DNA of 64,000 bases from contig CAWGCG010000005.1 of the NCBI GenBank assembly GCA_963821025.1, forward strand, positions 310,001 to 374,000. Reading direction: 5' to 3'. The notes below the pieces were generated by a model that did no database searches, was not told where the DNA came from, and saw only the letters and a program-made list of their open reading frames with translations. This stretch comes from WHSW01 sp963821025 (lineage in GTDB: Bacteria; Actinomycetota; Thermoleophilia; Solirubrobacterales; 70-9). This document shows, piece after piece, positions 60,092 through 64,000 of this stretch. The position numbers and the translations under genes were made by a program. Every line of letters begins with the position of its first letter. Position 1 is the stretch's first letter.

Positions 60092-61503
60092 GGCTGTAGC
60101 AGCGGGCTCAGGCGGAGATCCGGGGCCAGGTTGCGCATCCGCGGATCGACGCCGGGGGCGCCGGATTCTATGGCCTCGAGCAGCGAGCGGGCATGGTCGG
60201 TGGTGCGGGTGTAGGGGTAGTCCCCAGCTTGGCGGCGGCGGTCGAGAAAGGCCCAATCGCTCGCCTGAACGGCGAGCAGCTCCCGGGTCGCGCGCGCCAG
60301 AGCGCGCTCGTCGAGCCCCTCGCTGAGCGCCCGCAGCAGCCGCAACTCGAGCCGCCGAGCTGCCCAGGTGAGATCGGCGACCTCGGGCGAGTCCCAGGTG
60401 CGCAGGTCCTTTTGCTCGCCCCAGCTCGAACGGTGAAGACGGCGCAACTCGGGCTGGTTGCGCCGGCGAGCCTCGTCCAGCGTGACCAGCTCGATTCCCT
60501 CGCCGGCGGCGATTCGGACCACCTCGGCGAGCCAGGCAGGTCCCTCCCACCACCAGTGGCCGAGCAGTTCCGTGTCGATCGCAAACACGATCAGGCCGTT
60601 GCATCCACGCTCGGCCGAGCAGCGCTCGAGCCGGGCGGCGATCGCGCCGATGAACTCCGCGGCGTGCTCGCGCGCCCGCGCCTCGGCGGCCGACGGGTCG
60701 TAGGGCTCGCCCCCGATCGACCATGGTCGCGAGCCGCGCAGCGACTTGCGGTGAAAGTCGGCATAGACCGGGTCGGAGGGATAGCCGTCGAGCGACCACA
60801 GCCACGAGACCGACTCCCAGTCGATCGTGAACGCGGTCGTGTCCCCCTCGGCTCTGACCGCGACCAGCGCCTCGAGCTCACCCTCGTGGTCGCTTTGGTC
60901 GGTGCAGAAGTGGGTCAACCCACGCTCTGCCAGCAGCCGCTCGAGCCCGGGCTCATATGCGCACTCGGGCAGCCAGAAGCCACCGGGCTCGCCGAAGCGG
61001 CGCGCGTGCGAGCGCAGCCCCGCATCGAGCTGCAGCCGCCGGCCGGCGAGCGTCGCCACCAGCGGCAGCACCGCATGGGTCGCCGCCGAGGCCAGCAGCT
61101 CGACCCGGCGCTCGTCGTGCGGGCGCCGAAAGATCGCCAGCAGGTCGCCATCGAGTGCCTCGAAGGCGTCGAGCGAGCGCCGGTAGCGCTCGGCCTCGGC
61201 GCGAGCTGCGGGACGCAGCCGGGGCTCGAGGTCGGCGATGTCGGCGTCGCAGGAGCCGATCCGGAAACGGCGCAGGAACTCGGCCAGGCGTTCGGCGACG
61301 CCGCCGGCCTCGAGCTGGTCGGCGAGCACCGGCGTGACGCTGATCGTCAGCCGGTCGGCGAGCTCGCAGACCGGCAGATACGAGCGGATCACCGCATCGA
61401 ACAGCCACTCCTCCCCGAACGGGTAGGTGCCAAACCCCTCGACGTAGGGCATGTGAGAGTGGAGGACGATCGCCAGGTCGCCCCGCCGGCCTGCGGAGCT
61501 CAA
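60088..61503 (-). CDS. GH57 glucan branching enzyme (Rv3031-like)
   Basis: The 471-residue protein is a GH57 (beta/alpha)7-barrel with a C-terminal DUF1957-type domain. Motifs are L-H-S-H-M-P-Y-V at the start and G-G-F-W-L-P-E-C-A-Y-E with the nucleophile Glu. V-F-A-I-D-T-E-L-L-G-H-W-W carries the acid/base Asp, followed by W-S-L-D-G-Y-P-S-D-P-V-Y. These are typical of alpha-1,6-branching enzymes of this family. The TTG start overlaps the methyltransferase stop as TTGA. It is translationally coupled on both sides, so its product likely acts with the methyltransferase and the glucosyltransferase. Confidence 0.92.
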   Translation of the reverse strand: MSSAGRRGDLAIVLHSHMPYVEGFGTYPFGEEWLFDAVIRSYLPVCELADRLTISVTPVLADQLEAGGVAERLAEFLRRFRIGSCDADIADLEPRLRPAARAEAERYRRSLDAFEALDGDLLAIFRRPHDERRVELLASAATHAVLPLVATLAGRRLQLDAGLRSHARRFGEPGGFWLPECAYEPGLERLLAERGLTHFCTDQSDHEGELEALVAVRAEGDTTAFTIDWESVSWLWSLDGYPSDPVYADFHRKSLRGSRPWSIGGEPYDPSAAEARAREHAAEFIGAIAARLERCSAERGCNGLIVFAIDTELLGHWWWEGPAWLAEVVRIAAGEGIELVTLDEARRRNQPELRRLHRSSWGEQKDLRTWDSPEVADLTWAARRLELRLLRALSEGLDERALARATRELLAVQASDWAFLDRRRQAGDYPYTRTTDHARSLLEAIESGAPGVDPRMRNLAPDLRLSPLLQP

Positions 61504-62261
61504 CGGCGACAGACCGCGATCAGGTCGAGCGCCCGGTCGAGATCGCAATCGGCCTCCGGGCGCAGGGCGAAATCCGAGGCGGCGATCGCCGGCACGAACC
61601 GGTCGTAGAACGGCTTCGTGATCCGCAGCGCCGGATGCACGCGGTCCCAGCCGGCATTGATCGCCAGCTCGTGGAGCCTGAGCTTGCGCGCATGAAAGAG
61701 GCCATGGAGCTCGATCCGGGTGAAATGGGGCTGGAGCAGCTCGCGGTACTCGTCGGCGGTGTACTCGCGCAGATGCCACGGGTTGTCGGATTTCGGCGCC
61801 CCCTGCGGCGCCAGGGTGAGCCTGTTGGGGGTCGAGACGTAGCTGACCGGCGCGATCCGCGCAAAGCCGGCGAGCAGCCGACCGGGATCACCGATGTGCT
61901 CGATCGTCTGGGTGAAGACGATCGCGTCGCAGGGTCCGGAGAAGCTCTCGACCATGCCGCGCTCGAAGCGCAGGTTCACTCGCCGGTAGCGCAGGCGGGC
62001 GTGCTCGTGAGCCTCGGGGTTCGCGTCGACGCCGACGACCTCGGCGGCGCGCTCGGCGAGCACGTCGGAGCCGTAGCCCTCGCCGCAGGCGAGGTCGGCC
62101 ACGCGCCTGCCGCCGAGCCGCGCGGCGAGCCACTCATAGACGACCAGGTGGCGGCGAAACCAGTAGTTCTCCTCCGGCAGGTCGGGAAGCGTTCGCTCGC
62201 CGGTGAGCGCCAGGGGCGGCACCCCGGGTGGCTGATTTCGCTGTACGTGTTGGCTCGTCAA
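61500..62261 (-). CDS. SAM-dependent methyltransferase (Rv3030-like)
   Basis: The 253-residue class I methyltransferase has the lead T-G-E-R-T-L-P-D-L-P-E-E-N-Y-W-F-R-R-H and the SAM loop V-A-D-L-A-C-G-E-G-Y-G-S. The later motif is V-S-T-P-N-R-L-T-L-A-P. The lead sequence closely resembles what I recall of M. tuberculosis Rv3030, which is placed in methylglucose lipopolysaccharide synthesis. The gene is first in the operon with GH57 and GT4. Start is TTG 62261; GTG 62222 is an alternative. The region before it is a GTAGGCAGT repeat. Confidence 0.87.
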   Translation of the reverse strand: MTSQHVQRNQPPGVPPLALTGERTLPDLPEENYWFRRHLVVYEWLAARLGGRRVADLACGEGYGSDVLAERAAEVVGVDANPEAHEHARLRYRRVNLRFERGMVESFSGPCDAIVFTQTIEHIGDPGRLLAGFARIAPVSYVSTPNRLTLAPQGAPKSDNPWHLREYTADEYRELLQPHFTRIELHGLFHARKLRLHELAINAGWDRVHPALRITKPFYDRFVPAIAASDFALRPEADCDLDRALDLIAVCRR

Positions 62262-62363
62262 GTAGGCAGTTCGCAGTAGGCAGTAACGGCAGTGCGGGAA
62301 GCTAGCCCCTGCCTACTGCCTACTGCGTACCGCCTACCGCGTGCCGCCCTACTGCCTACTATC
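62262..62363. repeat. GTAGGCAGT-family intergenic repeat, copy 3
   Basis: AGTAGGCAGTTCGCAGTAGG opens the element. CTGCCTACTGCCTACTGC and further degenerate words (CGCCTACCGC, CTACTGCCTACT) close it. It fills the divergent gap between the two methyltransferase genes. The last word merges into TACTAT, the predicted -10 of the gene at 62370. Confidence 0.78.
62357..62362 (+). promoter_or_regulatory. Leaderless-type -10 inside the repeat
   Basis: TACTAT is followed by seven bases and ATG 62370. The hexamer is formed by the last word of the GTAGGCAGT repeat, so the repeat appears to supply the promoter. Confidence 0.5.
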
Positions 62364-62369
62364 CGCCCG

Positions 62370-63278
62370 ATGCCCGCCGCCCCAACCGCCACTCCCGAGC
62401 GGATCAAGGACGTCAACACTCGCTATCACGATGCCACCGCCGCCGACTACGACTCCAAGTGGGGTATCGACTTCGGCGAGGTCGGCCAGGCCCAGGTCCG
62501 GGCGAAGCTGCGAAAGGCCCTCGGCCGCGAGCCCGAACCGGTCGCCGATGCGCTCGAGGTCGGCGCGGGAACCGGCTACTTCAGCCTCAACCTCGCTCAG
62601 CTCGGGCTGATCGAGCGCCCGACGGTGAGCGACATCTCCCCCGGGATGCTGGCGACCCTGTCGCGCTCGGCTGCCGCTCTGGGCATCGAGGTCCAGACCG
62701 CCTGCAGCGAGGCGGAGCAGCTGCCGTTCGAAGACCGCAGCTTCGACCTGGTCTTCGGCCACGCGGTCCTTCACCACGTCCCCGACCTGCCGCGGGCGCT
62801 GGGCGAGTTTCGCCGGGTGTTGCGCCCAGGCGGCGTGATCGCCTTCTGCGGCGAGCCCTCCCGCTACGGCGACCGGATCGCGACCGTGCCCAAGCGGGGC
62901 GGCGCCCTGATCGCTCCGCTATGGCGCCGGGCGCTCGGCGCCGGGGCGGCAGCGCCGGCGCTCGAGTGCGCACGGCGCGATCTCGAATCGGAGGTCGACG
63001 TCCACTCCTTCGTTCCGGGCGAGCTGCGCGCGATGCTCGCAGCCGGAGGTTTCGTCGATCCGCGGGTCGGCGGCGAGGAGCTGGTCGCCAACGCCTACGG
63101 CTGGTGGCTGCGAGCGCTCGAATCGTCCGCCGAACCGGCGGAGGTCCCGTTCGCCTGGCGCCTGTTCGCCTTTCGCAGCTACATCGCGCTGCAGCGCCTC
63201 GACGCCGCCTTGCTCGAGCCGCGGCTACCGCCCGAGCTCTTCTACAACCTCGTCCTCAGTGCCCGCCGCCCGCTCTAA
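62370..63278 (+). CDS. SAM-dependent methyltransferase (Rv3037c/MeT1-like)
   Basis: The 302-residue protein has Y-H-D-A-T-A-A-D-Y-D-S-K-W-G-I near the start and the SAM loop L-E-V-G-A-G-T-G-Y-F-S-L-N-L. V-F-G-H-A-V-L-H-H-V-P-D-L lies in the middle, and L-F-Y-N-L-V-L-S near the end. Blocks such as S-P-G-M-L-A-T-L and F-C-G-E-P match what I recall of M. tuberculosis Rv3037c, described as a 1-O-methyltransferase of methylglucose polysaccharide precursors. It is divergent from the Rv3030-like gene. Start is ATG 62370 after TACTAT. Confidence 0.85.
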   Translation: MPAAPTATPERIKDVNTRYHDATAADYDSKWGIDFGEVGQAQVRAKLRKALGREPEPVADALEVGAGTGYFSLNLAQLGLIERPTVSDISPGMLATLSRSAAALGIEVQTACSEAEQLPFEDRSFDLVFGHAVLHHVPDLPRALGEFRRVLRPGGVIAFCGEPSRYGDRIATVPKRGGALIAPLWRRALGAGAAAPALECARRDLESEVDVHSFVPGELRAMLAAGGFVDPRVGGEELVANAYGWWLRALESSAEPAEVPFAWRLFAFRSYIALQRLDAALLEPRLPPELFYNLVLSARRPL

Positions 63279-63285
63279 CTCGGCC

Positions 63286-63465
63286 ATGGACGACGAGCGC
63301 ATCCCCGCCGCCAACGAGCTCCAGGCATGCAGGCGAAAGCGGCGCTTCGCCACCGAGCGCGAGGCCGATGACGCCGCCTACCGGGCGCGGATGGAGGGGC
63401 GGGCCCTCGGGATCTACGAGTGCCGGCTTTGCGGAGGCTGGCATCTGACCAGCCGCCGGCGGTGA
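63286..63465 (+). CDS. Small zinc-binding-like protein
   Basis: The 59-residue protein contains C-R-R-K-R-R-F-A-T-E-R-E-A and ends C-R-L-C-G-G-W-H-L-T-S-R-R-R. The C-x2-C with a further Cys and a His suggests a small zinc site. Similar tiny proteins with a Y-x-C-x-x-C-x-x-W-H-L-T ending occur widely in actinobacteria and their phages, with no known role. It follows the methyltransferase by seven bases and is probably co-transcribed. Confidence 0.72.
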   Translation: MDDERIPAANELQACRRKRRFATEREADDAAYRARMEGRALGIYECRLCGGWHLTSRRR

Positions 63466-63469
63466 TCGG

Positions 63470-64000
63470 CTAGCCGAAGGTGAAGGCGTAGCCCTCGATT
63501 CCGGGATCGAAGCGGAGCTCGAGGGTGTGGCGGCCGGCAGCGGGGAGATCGACCAGCCGATAGAGGCGCTGCTTGACGACCGTCGCCGCGGCGGACCTGA
63601 CATCGTCGCCGGCATCGGCGGCGGAGATCGGCTTGCCGTCGAGCTCGACCTGAAGCTCGCGCGGCCCGTCCTCGGACCCGAGCACCAAGAAGACCCGCTT
63701 GGCCTCGAATGAGAGCGAGATCGTCGCCTCGCCGAGCGCCCTCGCCGCCTCGCCACCAATGTCCCAATCGCCGCCGTAGGCGAACTGGTTCAGCTTCAGC
63801 GAGCCGGAATCGGGCGCCTGGTAACGCGACTCGCCCGGCAACGGCGGGTCGACCCAGCCCTGGGCGCGCTCGAAGCCGAGGTAGGTTTCGGGTGTGCGCA
63901 GGCTCGGGTCGGCGGTCTCGGCCGCGCGGGGCCTGGCCTTCGCCCCCGGCCGTTGCTCGCCCGCCTCGACCAACAGCGAGCGGATCGCGGCCTCGGTCTG
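63470..64000 (-). CDS. DipZ/thioredoxin-family protein, C-terminal part (5'-partial)
   Basis: The frame is open to the right edge, so the N-terminus lies beyond the window. The visible 177 codons read T-P-E-T-Y-L-G-F-E-R-A-Q-G, G-D-W-D-I-G-G-E-A and a final G-I-E-G-Y-A-F-T-F-G. This is the C-terminal carbohydrate-module-like domain found in DipZ-type cytochrome c biogenesis/thioredoxin proteins such as M. tuberculosis DipZ. The thioredoxin domain itself is not visible here, so the CxxC cannot be checked. The assignment rests on the domain after it. Confidence 0.75.
   Translation of the reverse strand, partial: QTEAAIRSLLVEAGEQRPGAKARPRAAETADPSLRTPETYLGFERAQGWVDPPLPGESRYQAPDSGSLKLNQFAYGGDWDIGGEAARALGEATISLSFEAKRVFLVLGSEDGPRELQVELDGKPISAADAGDDVRSAAATVVKQRLYRLVDLPAAGRHTLELRFDPGIEGYAFTFG

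Overview
The window is a gene-dense, high-GC stretch from a Gram-positive-type actinobacterium. The best fit is the class Thermoleophilia (order Solirubrobacterales or a close uncultured relative). I infer this from the codon bias, the near-absence of intergenic DNA (no gap exceeds about 170 bases), a secreted protein with the 'K-N-S-V-x-S-x-D-I' repeat style typical of that group, and lineage-style families such as a zinc-ribbon/FHA protein and an AbiEi-DUF559 protein. I found no tRNA, rRNA, CRISPR array or replication origin.

Layout. 1-3.2 kb: the end of a class B penicillin-binding protein, a lipoprotein, an SRPBCC protein and an FHA protein. 3.2-9.1 kb: the large subunit of glutamate synthase and an AAA ATPase with palindromic operators. 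9.3-12.8 kb: an orphan ParA, two NTF2-fold proteins, homoserine kinase and a redoxin pair. 12.8-23.4 kb: S-adenosylhomocysteinase and an ArfB-like rescue factor, facing a tightly coupled minus-strand operon (M20 peptidase, LCP ligase, UDP-glucose dehydrogenase, sugar nucleotidyltransferase, sugar-phosphate isomerase, cation/proton antiporter) for an envelope polysaccharide. 23.4-31.2 kb: the complete F1Fo ATP synthase operon (atpZ-I-B-E-F-H-A-G-D-C), with hairpin-rich repeats between the F1 genes and charged tails on alpha and beta. 31.3-36.2 kb: a second envelope-glycan operon (DUF354 protein, sugar transferase, asparagine synthetase, WecA-type transferase). 36.3-44.5 kb: a secreted protein, glyA, prfA-prmC-tsaC, an apparent one-gene mobile cassette (DUF559 endonuclease), a DUF1385 protein, rpmE and a universal stress protein. 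44.5-58.2 kb: acyl-CoA and electron-transfer metabolism (TetR, etfB-etfA-ETF oxidoreductase, methylmalonyl-CoA mutase, thiolase, acyl-CoA dehydrogenase, MeaB chaperone) with leucyl aminopeptidase. 58.2-63.3 kb: an acyltransferase, a glycosyltransferase, a GH57 branching enzyme and two methyltransferases, which together resemble the mycobacterial methylglucose lipopolysaccharide locus. The window ends in the C-terminus of a DipZ-like thioredoxin protein.

Three patterns run across genes. First, about a dozen genes have a hexamer close to TAGNCT six to eight bases (mostly seven) before the start codon, which reads as a leaderless-promoter signature; two such hexamers overlap head-to-head and appear to drive divergent genes. 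Second, several genes have conserved N-termini that begin upstream of any ATG/GTG/TTG; two of them start most simply at a CTG overlapping the previous stop as CTGA. Third, a dispersed family of short repeats built from GTAGGCAGT units sits inside and after the atp operon and before a methyltransferase gene, where it supplies a stop codon and a promoter element.

The polysaccharide locus at 58-63 kb, the leaderless-promoter code and the terminal-repeat-bounded endonuclease cassette are the most interesting items.
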